Shown here piece by piece: positions 1 to 9,026 of a stretch of 64,000 bases of DNA; within the stretch, counting starts at the first letter, position 1, and every line of letters starts with the position of its first letter. The translations under genes and the position numbers were made by a program. Under the pieces are notes generated by a model. That model ran no database searches. It saw only the letters and a program-made list of their open reading frames with translations, and was not told the DNA's origin. The DNA is from Verrucomicrobiota bacterium JB022. GTDB lineage: Bacteria; Verrucomicrobiota; Verrucomicrobiia; Opitutales; Oceanipulchritudinaceae. The DNA is taken from NCBI GenBank assembly GCA_030673845.1, contig JAUTCQ010000015.1, positions 186,001-250,000 on the forward strand, in the 5' to 3' direction.

Positions 1-61
1 ACTCAGCGCGGCTGAGCTGCTGGACGTCGGCGGGACCTTCGATCTTTTCAAGAATGGCCAT
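1..61 (-). CDS. dxs: 1-deoxy-D-xylulose-5-phosphate synthase, N-terminal fragment (cut by window edge)
   Basis: Only the first 20 codons are inside the window. They read from an ATG at 61-59 and include the segment IEGPADVQQLSRAE, which matches the conserved Dxs N-terminus (ID/EGPADL-xQLS). Dxs condenses pyruvate and glyceraldehyde-3-phosphate in the first step of the MEP isoprenoid pathway. The start lies 7 bp after the xseB stop, and xseB followed by an isoprenoid gene is a common bacterial arrangement. The call rests on a short stretch, so it is good but not certain. Confidence 0.75.
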   Translation of the reverse strand, partial: MAILEKIEGPADVQQLSRAE

Positions 62-68
62 GGTGGAC

Positions 69-335
69 TCACTCGCCGCCCTGCGGGAGTTGCATCGGTT
101 CAAAAGACACGTTGTCGCCGCCTTCCCGCAGCTTTTCAATCTTCAATTCAGCATCCTTGAGCCGCGCTTCGCAAACTTTCACCAGTTTGCTGCCCTCTTC
201 ATACTTCGCGACCAGCGTGGCCAGCGGCAACTCGCCCGCCTCCATCGCAGTCACGAGCGCTTCCAGCTGATCCAGCGCCGCCTCAAACGCGAGCGGCTGG
301 TCTTCGGCCTGTGCAGACTCTTTTGCGGACGACAT
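69..335 (-). CDS. xseB: Exodeoxyribonuclease VII small subunit
   Basis: This 88-residue protein fits the XseB family in size and pattern: FEAALDQLEALVTAMEAGE, then LATLVAKYEEGSKL, then a charged helix. XseB associates in several copies with XseA to form exonuclease VII, which degrades single-stranded DNA. The ATG at 335 is preferred. A TTG at 371 would add 12 residues with no family support. It lies directly upstream of dxs on the same strand with a 7 bp gap, so the two are probably co-transcribed. No xseA is visible in the window. Confidence 0.9.
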   Translation of the reverse strand: MSSAKESAQAEDQPLAFEAALDQLEALVTAMEAGELPLATLVAKYEEGSKLVKVCEARLKDAELKIEKLREGGDNVSFEPMQLPQGGE

Positions 336-519
336 ATTATCTTTGTATGACAGATTTTCTGCCGCCGACAAGCTGGAATCCCTCGGACGGTGTGGGGTTC
401 TGCTTGGCCTAGTGCCGCTGGCGCTTGAGAGCGCCTACGCGGTTGTTTGCGATAATTAGGGTTGCTCCTTCAGAAAAGTCGCGTGTTAGATGGGGCATAA
501 CCGTCTTCTACACTAGATA

Positions 520-2664
520 ATGCCTCCTTTTGCTTCACTTTTTCGCCGCTTCTGCTGGAGCGGCCTGATTTTTGGTGCTTCGCTTACGTGCTCGGCCTAC
601 GACGCCCTTATTCTCGGTAGTGAGGCGGTGGGCTTCTGGGCTCCAGACGATCTCAAGGCGCCCTATTACCGCGATTTGGTGCGGACGTTCGGTACCGGGG
701 TGGGCCTGCGTGAAAATAGGGAGCTGGTTTTCTGGGCAGGGAGGAATTACGGCTTCCAATACCACTCTACGGTTCAGAATGTAAGAGATTTTCGTTACCC
801 TTTCGTTCTGAAGGAAGACGGAAGGGTGTTCCGTCTGGTAAGGCGTTCGGGTGCACTGCTCATGGAAGCCGAAGCGGTGGACGTGGGGGGACAAGCTCTC
901 CAGATTCTCACCATCGGTGGGGAAGGCCTTTTGGTGCTGCGCGTGGATGGAACCGTAGCGGCCTATGACAAGACCGGGGCGGTCATACCCCAAAAATTGC
1001 GCCCGGGAAAGGCAATCGCTTGCACGGAAGGCGAAGTCGCGGCGGTCTTGCATCTCGACGGGACCGTGACGGCGTTCAACCTGAACAACGGCAACCGTCT
1101 GGCGTGGGCTGATGAGTTGCGGAACATCTCCCAGATCAGCGCCGCAGATGACTTGGTCGCCTTGGATGCAGAGGGTAAGATAGCGCGATGGGGCGATAAT
1201 ATCGGGGCGCCGACTGAAGTCGAAGATTTTGTCCAGATCGGGAGTTTTTCTGGCCTCAATGTGGCTGAGAAGGAGATCCGCTGCCACTATGGCCTGAGGT
1301 CTGACGGCCAACTCGAAGTGTGGGGTGCTGGAGCCGACGATTCGGCGCTGAAGGGGCTGACGAACGTCGTGCATGTCTGGGACGGGGGTGCCCGCCTCGC
1401 CAATGGTGATATAATAGCCGAGTGGCCATCGACTTATTGGAGGGGTACGCAGGCCGTTTTACCTGCTTATTTGCGTGGCGTTCAGGACGTACAAATCAGC
1501 AACGGACACGGCATCGCTTTATTGGAGAATGGCACTGTGCGCACGTGGCGCAGCGGTGGGGCTATTGAAGTCGATGTGCCAGCAGACCTGAATAATGTGT
1601 TGCAGGTTGCGGTGGGCCGATCTTTTTGGCTCGCGCTGGATGACAGCGGTACCGTTCATGGCTGGGGTTCCAACGAATTTGGACAGCTCGACCTCCCGGT
1701 TGATCGTGGACCCGCTTCTTTTATCTCTGCCGGACGTGATAGCAGCCTGATCACCTACGAAGATGGCACCGTAGCACACCTCGGCGCTGGTGCCAGCGCG
1801 CTCCCTCAAGGTCTGGCTCTGGTGAAAGAGGCAGTCACTAACGGCGATTACAGCTTTGCACGCCACGGAGATGGTACCCTTACCGGCTGGGCGGTGCACC
1901 CCCGCGCGTTGCCGCCAGGCCTTGGAAAAGTGACGAAGATCGGGATTTCCGACTATATGGCTACGGCTATCGATACCGCAGGTGCCGTACACTACTGGTG
2001 GGCGGCCTATGACGAAGCATATGGAAACGACGGCTATGATGATGGCAAAGGGGATATTAGCTTTGCTCCTGAGGGTGAGGCTTATGTAGATGCTGCCTAT
2101 GCCGGGTTCGTGGGCGACGCGACGATCATGGTAAGAGCCGATGGGACTGTGGCAGGATTTCCCGACGAACCGGTTCTAGGGATGGAGCGCCCGACCGATC
2201 TGCCGCCAGTCAGCCGGGTTGAAGCCCAGTTTGGCGTGGCCATCTTTCTCTACGAGCCAGATGCCGACAACGATGGTCTGCCCGACGCCTGGGAGCTGAA
2301 CCACTTTGGTGACCTCTCCGCCACACCGGATGCGGACGATGATCACGACGGCCATTCCAACGATTTCGAGTATCTGCTGGGCCTGGATCCGCGTGACCCG
2401 ACCAGCCGCATCCGCACCATCGTCCAGAATGGCACGGTGTATTTCGGCCCTCTTTCCGGCCAGGAAGGGCTGACCTACCGCCTCTGGTGGAGCAACGACT
2501 GGGGCCAGACCGGTTGGAGCGAGTTCTCCGACGCCGATCTCGCGGTTGACACCGTAGAGGGGCACACCGCGCTTTACGGTAAAATCCCGCTCGACTCGCT
2601 CCTGAGCGACGATCAGCCGACAGCCTCGCAGCTCTGGCTGACCGTGACGCCGGCTGAAGAGTAG
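520..2664 (+). CDS. Secreted RCC1-like repeat protein with C-terminal Asp-rich (DxDxDG-type) segment
   Basis: A 714-residue protein. It starts with a signal peptide (basic start, hydrophobic run, cleavage near TCSAYDA). Most of the rest consists of RCC1-like blade repeats of about 50 residues; recurring forms are DGTVxxW and WGSNEFGQLDLP near residues 385-395. Such repeats normally fold as a seven-bladed propeller. Near residues 600-650 is an acidic calcium-binding-like stretch (DADNDGLPDAWE, DADDDHDGHSNDFEYLLG) of the kind found in secreted Verrucomicrobia and Planctomycetes proteins. The remaining C-terminus resembles a small beta domain. The target is unknown. It stands alone, with xseB divergent upstream. 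Composition is slightly less GC-rich than its neighbours. Confidence 0.75.
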   Translation: MPPFASLFRRFCWSGLIFGASLTCSAYDALILGSEAVGFWAPDDLKAPYYRDLVRTFGTGVGLRENRELVFWAGRNYGFQYHSTVQNVRDFRYPFVLKEDGRVFRLVRRSGALLMEAEAVDVGGQALQILTIGGEGLLVLRVDGTVAAYDKTGAVIPQKLRPGKAIACTEGEVAAVLHLDGTVTAFNLNNGNRLAWADELRNISQISAADDLVALDAEGKIARWGDNIGAPTEVEDFVQIGSFSGLNVAEKEIRCHYGLRSDGQLEVWGAGADDSALKGLTNVVHVWDGGARLANGDIIAEWPSTYWRGTQAVLPAYLRGVQDVQISNGHGIALLENGTVRTWRSGGAIEVDVPADLNNVLQVAVGRSFWLALDDSGTVHGWGSNEFGQLDLPVDRGPASFISAGRDSSLITYEDGTVAHLGAGASALPQGLALVKEAVTNGDYSFARHGDGTLTGWAVHPRALPPGLGKVTKIGISDYMATAIDTAGAVHYWWAAYDEAYGNDGYDDGKGDISFAPEGEAYVDAAYAGFVGDATIMVRADGTVAGFPDEPVLGMERPTDLPPVSRVEAQFGVAIFLYEPDADNDGLPDAWELNHFGDLSATPDADDDHDGHSNDFEYLLGLDPRDPTSRIRTIVQNGTVYFGPLSGQEGLTYRLWWSNDWGQTGWSEFSDADLAVDTVEGHTALYGKIPLDSLLSDDQPTASQLWLTVTPAEE

Positions 2665-2679
2665 AGCTTGTTCGGTCCT

Positions 2680-3003
2680 ATGTTTGCCTTTTTTGCCTGG
2701 GTATTTCTCGCCGTGCTTTGGGTGCTGGTGACGAGTATCCACGTCTACCGTCTCAAGTGGAGACTGGAGCGGCGCGCTCGGGAGCTTGGGGTCGCGTTGC
2801 CCTACCGAGACGGAGCCCAGTTTTCGGTGCAAATCCAATGGCAGGTGGAAGACTTCTTTTTGCCTGGCGCCCCGTCCGAGATCACCGCGCAGAAGGAGCA
2901 AATCGTCGGCTGGTATGCGCGCGCATGCCGCTATGGCCTCAGGGCCTCGCTGTTGTATCTGGCCCTTTTGCTGCCGGTGGAGATGGTTTGCTGGCTGGCT
3001 TGA
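2680..3003 (+). CDS. Small two-pass membrane protein of unknown function
   Basis: About 107 residues. The N-terminus is one membrane segment (MFAFFAWVFLAVLWVLVTSI). A positively charged region with KWRLERRARELG follows, then a soluble middle and a second hydrophobic segment at the C-terminus (LLYLALLLPVEMVCWLA). I do not recognise a family. The ATG at 2680 is chosen over a TTG at 2668 that lies only 3 bp after the preceding stop. Close spacing to the RCC1-like gene suggests co-transcription. No clear ribosome binding site is seen. Confidence 0.55.
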   Translation: MFAFFAWVFLAVLWVLVTSIHVYRLKWRLERRARELGVALPYRDGAQFSVQIQWQVEDFFLPGAPSEITAQKEQIVGWYARACRYGLRASLLYLALLLPVEMVCWLA

Positions 3004-3014
3004 TTGCCCTGGCG

Positions 3015-3830
3015 CTACTTCGCCGGAATCGTAAGCGGCTTTAAGAGCGTACTGCGGCGGCCGAGCAGGAAACCGGCAAAGTCGTCGTTGGTCTGCATCG
3101 TGCGGTAAGCGCGGAACACTTCCAGTTGGGCCGGCGTGAGCACGTCGCGAGCGGCTTCGACCACTGTGGCGTCAAACTCGCGCAGCGTCTCCAGTTGGGT
3201 GTCGATTTCCTTCTGCGTGTGGTTCTCGACTCCGCCCACGAGAGGGTGTGGGCGATGAAACGCATTTTCTCGGTGCAAAACCGTCACTAGGCCCTCGAAC
3301 TGCTCAGGCGTCAGGGCGTTGGCGGGTGCGAGGCAGGTGCCGTAGTCTTGCAGCTCCTTGCGATAGGTCAGGGAGCGCTCATAGCCGAGCAGTGTCTGAA
3401 AGTCCCCTTCGTGGTTAAGGAAAGAGCGGAAAACCTTGTGGCGCTCATCACTGAGGGCCTGCGCCTGGGCCACAATGTCCTGATCATCCGCATCCGACTG
3501 GTGGTGCTGACGGATCACCTCCCGGTTGCGGTAGTCGTAGTATTGGAGTGCAGCATAGAAGTATTCTTGCTCTTCCTGGGTGAAGTTGAAGCTTTGCACC
3601 AACGGCTGGTAGTCGCGCTGCAGCCTCAGGCGACCGCGGCTGTTGGCGAGCTCTAGAAACGTCTCATCGGCTTGCATCAGTTTGGCGCGCTCGTCGAAGT
3701 AGCGTTGCCGAGCTTCGGCCCCGCCGGTAACCTCGGCCGTGGACGGCGCTGCATCGAGGGCAGGGGCGAGCGGCGTGAAACCGGCAGTGAATAAAAGCGC
3801 AAGGCAAGAGATGCGTGGGAGATGGACCAT
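3015..3830 (-). CDS. Exported helical protein, paralogue of the adjacent upstream gene
   Basis: A 271-residue protein with a signal peptide (SCLALLFTAGFTPLAPALDA). It shares blocks with the neighbour at 3859-4776: a middle RLRLQRDYQPLVQSFNFT, then QEEQEYFYAALQYYD, and a C-terminal LTPAQLEVFRAYR. The composition is strongly helical and charged, with no cysteine pairs and no recognised enzyme motif. Both genes run on the minus strand 28 bp apart, consistent with tandem duplication and co-expression. The function is unknown; a periplasmic structural or regulatory role is only a guess. Confidence 0.65.
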   Translation of the reverse strand: MVHLPRISCLALLFTAGFTPLAPALDAAPSTAEVTGGAEARQRYFDERAKLMQADETFLELANSRGRLRLQRDYQPLVQSFNFTQEEQEYFYAALQYYDYRNREVIRQHHQSDADDQDIVAQAQALSDERHKVFRSFLNHEGDFQTLLGYERSLTYRKELQDYGTCLAPANALTPEQFEGLVTVLHRENAFHRPHPLVGGVENHTQKEIDTQLETLREFDATVVEAARDVLTPAQLEVFRAYRTMQTNDDFAGFLLGRRSTLLKPLTIPAK

Positions 3831-3858
3831 ATGAGGAAGGGGATGGAAATAGTAAGGA

Positions 3859-4776
3859 TCAGGGTTGATAAAACTCTCTCATGCCGCGCGTGTGCAGCAT
3901 CTCAGCGAGGTCTCGATGAGTCCGGTGTAGACGATCGCGGCGGAAGACTTCCAGCTGTTCGGGACTCAGGGAGCTACTGACTGCTTCGATAATCTTTTCG
4001 TCGTGCGCGCGAAGTTCAGCCGCAAAGCTCTCCAATTCGTCGTCGCTGAAGTTGAAAGACTTCTCCTGATCCATCTCCGGGCGCTTGTGCTGCGTTTCAG
4101 CTGCGTAGACGGTATCGATCACTTCATCGAGCGCATCTGGAGTGATGGATACGTCTGGTGGCAGGGCGTCGGTAAAAGACCCGATCAAGTAGCGAGTATG
4201 CCGCGTTTTTTCGTAGTGCCGAAACGCCTCATAGTCTTCCTCCCGGTTGAGGAAAGTGCGAATCTGTTCGTTGCGCTCGGCTTCAAACGCTTTGGCTTCC
4301 CGGTAGCTCTGCTGGGCTTCGTCCCTTGGAAGATGGGGGGCGATCAGACGCATGTAATCCATTGCCTGGTCACGACTCTGCACCAGATCATAGAAATATT
4401 CCTGCTCCTGCGCCGAAAGGCGAAAGCGTTCCACAAGCGGATGGTAGGCATTGTAAAGCCGCAGGCGTTTGCCGCTCGCATCCAGTTCCTGAAAGTGCGG
4501 ATCGAGCTTGATGTTTCTCATGCGCTCGATCATCGCGTTGCCCGTTACGACAGGTGGGGGCGCAGGGGGCGGAGTGTCTGGGGTCAAGCGCGTTGTTTTC
4601 AACTGTTCGTTCAAACGCTCGACTTCGCGGGCAAGCATCAGGGGTTCGGTGGCAGGGGGCGGGACGGTAGCCGCTTGCAGGCTCTGAATTTGACGGTGTT
4701 GGTAAAACGCGAACAGCGCAAGGCCGGCGCAGAGCAGGCTGGGGATAACCTGCAGCAGAAGACGGGGACGGGACAT
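3859..4776 (-). CDS. Membrane-anchored helical protein, paralogue of the downstream gene
   Basis: A 305-residue protein. It has one N-terminal membrane segment (VIPSLLCAGLALFAFYQH) followed by a probable coiled coil (VERLNEQLKTTRL) and a short proline stretch. The body matches the downstream paralogue: RLRLYNAYHPLVERFRLS, AQEQEYFYDLVQ, and LSPEQLEVFRRDR. It looks like an anchored copy of the same domain that the neighbour exports. No known family is recognised and no catalytic motif is visible. It is the first gene of the two-gene minus-strand unit. Confidence 0.65.
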   Translation of the reverse strand: MSRPRLLLQVIPSLLCAGLALFAFYQHRQIQSLQAATVPPPATEPLMLAREVERLNEQLKTTRLTPDTPPPAPPPVVTGNAMIERMRNIKLDPHFQELDASGKRLRLYNAYHPLVERFRLSAQEQEYFYDLVQSRDQAMDYMRLIAPHLPRDEAQQSYREAKAFEAERNEQIRTFLNREEDYEAFRHYEKTRHTRYLIGSFTDALPPDVSITPDALDEVIDTVYAAETQHKRPEMDQEKSFNFSDDELESFAAELRAHDEKIIEAVSSSLSPEQLEVFRRDRLHRTHRDLAEMLHTRGMREFYQP

Positions 4777-4904
4777 GGGAACACGGGTTTGGAGTGGTGC
4801 ACCATCTTTACCCCGTAATTTACAAAGCGCCAGCCAAAAGTCTCGCTCCTCTCACGTTTGAATGAAGTGCATGAAAAACGCTATTAAGCGTTGATCGGCT
4901 GGCA

Positions 4905-4941
4905 CAAAAAAGCGCCCTCTATGATGCGGGATAGAGGGCGC
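4905..4941 (-). terminator. Rho-independent terminator before the sugar-transferase gene end
   Basis: A perfect 11-bp stem, GCGCCCTCTAT with ATAGAGGGCGC, around an 8-base loop (4912-4941) is followed on the minus strand by six to seven U residues. It sits 25 bp past the stop of the gene at 4966-6492, so it terminates that transcript. Confidence 0.9.
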
Positions 4942-4965
4942 GGCGGTAGCAGAGTGTAAACAACC

Positions 4966-6492
4966 TCAATACGCGTTTTCCTGCTTCAGGAAGGTCATCA
5001 CGCAGATATAGATATCGAGGAAAATGTTCCAGTTCTCGATGTAGTAGATGTCGTAGCGGATGCGGTCATCGAGGCTGGTATTGCCGCGCAGGCCGTTGAC
5101 TTGCGCCCAGCCGGTCAAGCCGGGCTTGACGATATGGCGATGGTTGTAGTGCTGGATGTTGCGCTCGAAATCGACGATCAACTCCGGGCGCTCCGGGCGG
5201 GGGCCGACGAGGCTCATGTCGCCCTTGATCACATTCCAGAACTGAGGAAGCTCGTCGATGTTCCACTCGCGCATGAAGGCGCCGACTTTCAAGCGGCGGG
5301 GGTCGTTCTCCACCGCCCACTGTGCCTTGCCGTTTTCGGCGTTCTGCCTCATCGAGCGCAGCTTGTAAATGGTGAAGGGCTTGCCGTTGCGACCGGTGCG
5401 GGTCTGGCGGTAGAGGATGGGGCCCGGGTCTTCGCGATAGATCATGATTGCGAAGGCAGCCATGATCGGCAGAGAGCCCATGAGGCCCACCAGGCCGCCC
5501 CCGATGTCCATCAGGCGCTTGGCCACCTGGTTGAAGGGGTGGTGCACGGCCAGCTCTTCGATACCCAGCAGCGGACGGCCGGAAACGGTTTCGAGCCGCA
5601 GGCCGGAGAGGAAGATCTGGAACATGGTGGGCACGATCTTCATTTGCACGTAGTGGATCTCGCAGAGCTTGGCGATCTGGCCCAGCTGCTCCTTGTTCAT
5701 GTCGAGATCCGCAATCACGAGCATATCGGGCTGCTGCTCCTGCAGGACGGTTTCAAGGTCGTCCAGATTGCCCAGCACCGGGTAAATCGTCTCGGGTAGG
5801 TCGTTCTCGGCCTCCGGGCGGGTGCCATGGAGGAGCCCTTTGATGCTGTAGGGGTGCGAGCTGTCCTTGTAGATCGCGTCGGTCAGGATGGCGGATTCCT
5901 CGTTCCAGCCCAACACGACGATGCTCTGAACGAGGTGGCTGCGGATCTTCGAGCCCTGGACGATGCGGTAAAAGCTGTACTTCCAGAGAATCATCATCCC
6001 CAGCACGCTGAACCAGGAGATGACCATGAAGAAGCGCGAGATCGAGGGCTCGAACTTCAGCACAATCGAAAAACACGCGAAAACGACAAACCAGAACGTG
6101 GTGCCCTGGATCGTCAGGGGCAGGAAGCGCCTGGGCCGCAGCAGGATCTTCCAGGAGTAGAGGTTTAGATAGGCGTTGGTGAGGATGACGAAAATGACAG
6201 CGAGCGCGAGCAGCGGTTGGTAGTCAGCGAAAGTCAACCGGTCGGCGGCTACACCCAGCTCTTTGAGCGGGGTGTGGAAGCGGAGAAAAAAGCCTAAGCC
6301 GAGGCCAAGATAGGAGAACACAATGTCTCCCAGGATCATGAAGATGACCAGGCGCTGTTGAAGGCTATGGGCATGTGCCCGTTCTGTTGTGCGTGAGAAG
6401 GTTCCTAGAGCCACTGTAGATTGCATGACCTGCGAAGGTGTAGGAGGGAGACCAGAGCTAGATGAGCGTGCAATAGCATGCTCCGACCTCAT
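4966..6492 (-). CDS. Polyprenyl-phosphate sugar-1-phosphate transferase (WcaJ/CpsE type)
   Basis: A 508-residue membrane protein. The N-terminal third has four to five membrane segments. A cytoplasmic Rossmann-like domain follows (about 180-295), then another hydrophobic helix (about 335-355). The C-terminus is a full bacterial sugar transferase domain, with FTIYKLRSM, the acidic WNIDELPQFWNV, DMSLVGPRPERPE and KPGLTGWAQVNG. These are the hallmarks of enzymes that load a hexose-1-phosphate onto undecaprenyl phosphate to begin exopolysaccharide or capsule synthesis. The exact sugar cannot be read from sequence. No glycosyltransferase or polymerase genes surround it, which is unusual. It ends at a strong terminator. 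Confidence 0.9.
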   Translation of the reverse strand: MRSEHAIARSSSSGLPPTPSQVMQSTVALGTFSRTTERAHAHSLQQRLVIFMILGDIVFSYLGLGLGFFLRFHTPLKELGVAADRLTFADYQPLLALAVIFVILTNAYLNLYSWKILLRPRRFLPLTIQGTTFWFVVFACFSIVLKFEPSISRFFMVISWFSVLGMMILWKYSFYRIVQGSKIRSHLVQSIVVLGWNEESAILTDAIYKDSSHPYSIKGLLHGTRPEAENDLPETIYPVLGNLDDLETVLQEQQPDMLVIADLDMNKEQLGQIAKLCEIHYVQMKIVPTMFQIFLSGLRLETVSGRPLLGIEELAVHHPFNQVAKRLMDIGGGLVGLMGSLPIMAAFAIMIYREDPGPILYRQTRTGRNGKPFTIYKLRSMRQNAENGKAQWAVENDPRRLKVGAFMREWNIDELPQFWNVIKGDMSLVGPRPERPELIVDFERNIQHYNHRHIVKPGLTGWAQVNGLRGNTSLDDRIRYDIYYIENWNIFLDIYICVMTFLKQENAY

Positions 6493-6550
6493 TTTTTGAC
6501 AAGGAGAAAAGGGCTCGGGGCGCTCGCGCTAACCGCTAATGGAGACGGTT

Positions 6551-7627
6551 TTACGGTTTAATTACGAGGCTCTCTTCCGTCGGGTGTTGCAGCTCAATAC
6601 TTTGGGTAGTGGTATCCATTTCAACGATTCTCCACCCTCCTGTATCGGCAATGTAGTTTCCTTTACGATACAGAATTCCGTCAATCGAGAGCGTAGGAGG
6701 TTGCGTATTCACCCACTGTGCCCGCGCAAAAAGTAGTTCCAGTTGCGCAACTTGCGCATAAGGTGTTTCGGCTACTTCGGCCTCGGTAAATGCTTTATTT
6801 TCAGTCGGCGATGCTGCTGCCCCCTGTGTTTCCGCTACGGGTTGGGGGCGGGGCGTTTCTACTCTCGGGGTCGTTGGCTCCGGCGTGCTGGTTGCCAGTT
6901 GAGGAGGCTGTCTCATGACCAGCCACCAGTAAGCGCCTGCGCCGATTAAAAGCAGCACTAATAACAATGGCAGCAGGGGGGAAGATTTGGGCTTTGCTCC
7001 GGGCGGTGGAGGGCTCTTGGCGGTAGATTTGCCCTTGGGCCTGCTCTTTTTCTGCTTCTTGGGCGTGGGAGAATGAAGGTCGTCGTTCTTCTCGAAGATA
7101 GCGGTAACCGGCGCTTCCAGATCCTCGTCGTCGTCTCCGTCGGCGTTGGCGACGTCAAACTTCTGGCCGCGCAGCTGGATCTTGCGCTTGGCTCCGGGGT
7201 CGTTGCCCGCCGGGCCGTCGTTGGCAAACAGCGGCGGCTCGGGCGGCAGTTCGGAGAGGCCTTGCTCCTTCAACGGGTTTTCCGCCAGTTGGCGGTCGAT
7301 GTCTTCGGCCGCAGGCGGCGGCGCCTCCGGCAGCTGCATCCGAAAGAGGTCGACCTCCGATGGGCGGTCGGACGGGGGGAGCGGCGGTGGGCTGGGCGGC
7401 TGGTCGCGCAGGAGGTCCTCTTCCTCGGGCGTCAACTCCGGCAGCTTGGCCGGGGGCGGGGGGACGGGAGGCGTCGATTCACGGCGCAGGCGCAAGGGGC
7501 GGCGCTGCTCTTCGGCAGCCGGTTCATCGCGAAAAAGCGGTGGCTCTTCCGGTGTTTCGGCCGGGTCGGGCCGGCGCAATACCAGCTTGCGTTTCGGCGT
7601 TTGGTTCTCGTCGGCAGAATCGGGCAT
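6551..7627 (-). CDS. Proline-rich single-pass membrane protein with GspB-like C-terminal domain
   Basis: A 358-residue protein. The N-terminal ~200 residues are rich in Pro, Glu and Arg (likely disordered, cytoplasmic). One membrane helix follows (LLPLLLVLLLIGAGAYWWLV), then a Pro/Thr linker. The compact C-terminus has TLSIDGILYRKGNYIAD and GWRIVEMD, resembling the small periplasmic domain of GspB/PilP-like secretion proteins. It is last in the operon 9832-6551, 3 bp after the preceding gene. The role is inferred from context: assembly or regulation of a secretion or pilus-type envelope machine. Confidence 0.55.
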   Translation of the reverse strand: MPDSADENQTPKRKLVLRRPDPAETPEEPPLFRDEPAAEEQRRPLRLRRESTPPVPPPPAKLPELTPEEEDLLRDQPPSPPPLPPSDRPSEVDLFRMQLPEAPPPAAEDIDRQLAENPLKEQGLSELPPEPPLFANDGPAGNDPGAKRKIQLRGQKFDVANADGDDDEDLEAPVTAIFEKNDDLHSPTPKKQKKSRPKGKSTAKSPPPPGAKPKSSPLLPLLLVLLLIGAGAYWWLVMRQPPQLATSTPEPTTPRVETPRPQPVAETQGAAASPTENKAFTEAEVAETPYAQVAQLELLFARAQWVNTQPPTLSIDGILYRKGNYIADTGGWRIVEMDTTTQSIELQHPTEESLVIKP

Positions 7628-7630
7628 GGC

Positions 7631-8338
7631 TCAGCGATTACGGTCGGCGGGGAAATCCGGTTCGTCCAATGCGTCGAGGGCGGAGAGGTTGTCCGTGGCT
7701 TCCGCTTCCTCATCCTGCGGCTTTTTCACCCGCAGGCGCAAGGGTGAGCGCGTGTGGCGGGCGGTGCTGCGGTCGTCGTCATCCTCCTCCGGCTGGGAGG
7801 CGAATGGGGCGCGGGTGGCGGGGAAGTGGGGCTGGTCGCGGTCCGGTGGGTGGCGGGCGATGAGGGGACCGTGGTCGGGCTCTTCCGGCGATTCGTCGCC
7901 GGCGGCGCTGCGGAGCAGCTCTTCCATGCTCATCTCTTCCACCGGGGGCTCTTCCTTCGGGCGCGAGGGGGGCTGCTGTTGTTGAGACAGCTGCTTGAAG
8001 GAAGGGAAGTCGGGCTCGTCGGATTTCAGGTCGCCAATCGGTTCGTCGGCGGTGCCGAAGACCTCGTTGAGGAAGGCGTCGGTCTCGTCCGGCGAAGCTT
8101 CGGGGGCGGGTGCGACGGGCATGGGCGGGCGCGTGTTGCGTGGCTCCGCCTTGCGCGGGGGCGGCGGGGCGCTCAGGGGGTTGAGCATGGGGGCCGGGGC
8201 CTGCGTCTTTTCGCCGAAATGGGCCAGCGGGTCGGCCTGGGCCACCGAGGTCAGCGACTGGTCGCGAAAGACCAGTTTGGGGATCCAACGCCCGGCTGGG
8301 CCTTGGCTAGTAGCGCTTGGTGTAGGTGACTCCGCCAT
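7631..8338 (-). CDS. Proline-rich low-complexity protein in GspA/GspB-like operon
   Basis: A 235-residue protein very rich in Pro, Glu, Asp, Arg and Ser, with no membrane segment and no recognised domain. One conserved-looking N-terminal stretch (RWIPKLVFRDQSLTSVAQAD) precedes the low-complexity part. Its start overlaps the end of the GspB-like gene by 32 bp, and it ends 3 bp before the next gene, so translation is probably coupled. It is supported as a real gene by tight packing and frame continuity rather than homology. It probably acts as a cytoplasmic linker or adaptor. Confidence 0.5.
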   Translation of the reverse strand: MAESPTPSATSQGPAGRWIPKLVFRDQSLTSVAQADPLAHFGEKTQAPAPMLNPLSAPPPPRKAEPRNTRPPMPVAPAPEASPDETDAFLNEVFGTADEPIGDLKSDEPDFPSFKQLSQQQQPPSRPKEEPPVEEMSMEELLRSAAGDESPEEPDHGPLIARHPPDRDQPHFPATRAPFASQPEEDDDDRSTARHTRSPLRLRVKKPQDEEAEATDNLSALDALDEPDFPADRNR

Positions 8339-9026
8339 GATCGTGGAATTTTACCTGGTTTGCGGCAATCTCGGCAATGGTGATCTGTGGGTTGAGGCTC
8401 ACCACGTCGCCGACGGCAAAGGCGCGGCTACGCTCGGCCGCCGGGTCGAAAAGCAGGATCTTGCTGCCACCGCTCATGACGCCGCGCACCTCGATGTTGG
8501 CAATATAGGCCGCTACCTCGGGTAGCTGGGTGGTGCGGGTTGGCTCCGGGGCAGCGGCGGGAGGCTGCACGGCAACAGGTTGGGCCGGCGCGGGGGCAAT
8601 GGCCTGTGGTGCGGGCTCGTGCGTCGGCGGCTCCGGCTGTTGAGCGCTTAGCGGGGTGTAGCGGATCGGCTCCAGCAGCGGTGCCGGTTCGGCCTCGGCT
8701 ACCGGGGCAGGGGGCGGGGTGGTGACGGCTACGGCGGGCTCCCGGGCGGGCGTTTGCACGGTCGCCGGCGCGGCGACAGGGGGAGGCGTCTGGGCGACTT
8801 CGGGGGCGGGCTTGGCCGGTTGCCGCAACACCAGCCAGAGGATGCCACCGGTGACGAGGGCGGCGACGAGCGCGCCGACTACGATGCCGATCACGATCCC
8901 GCCTCCGCCCGAGCGATTGGGCACGAGCATGCCAGCCGTCTGCTGCGGGCCTTGACCGCCGGGGCCGGTATTCTGGCGGGCCTGATCGGCCTGCGCTTTT
9001 TTGAGAGCTTCGTTGATCAGGCTCAT
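8307..9026 (-). CDS. GspB-like general secretion / pilus assembly protein
   Basis: 239 residues from the ATG at 9026, which overlaps the upstream stop as ATGA. The N-terminus MSLINEALKKAQADQ is typical of GspB/ExeB-type proteins. A Gly-rich segment and one membrane helix follow (GIVIGIVVGALVAALVTGG), then a long Pro/Ala linker. The C-terminal domain has IANIEVRGVMSGGSKILLFD and VGDVV, matching the periplasmic GspB/PilP fold. GspB with GspA remodels peptidoglycan to let the secretin assemble. A longer reading frame starting at 9119 would overlap the ATPase gene by 97 bp and is not supported. Confidence 0.7.
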   Translation of the reverse strand: MSLINEALKKAQADQARQNTGPGGQGPQQTAGMLVPNRSGGGGIVIGIVVGALVAALVTGGILWLVLRQPAKPAPEVAQTPPPVAAPATVQTPAREPAVAVTTPPPAPVAEAEPAPLLEPIRYTPLSAQQPEPPTHEPAPQAIAPAPAQPVAVQPPAAAPEPTRTTQLPEVAAYIANIEVRGVMSGGSKILLFDPAAERSRAFAVGDVVSLNPQITIAEIAANQVKFHDHGGVTYTKRY

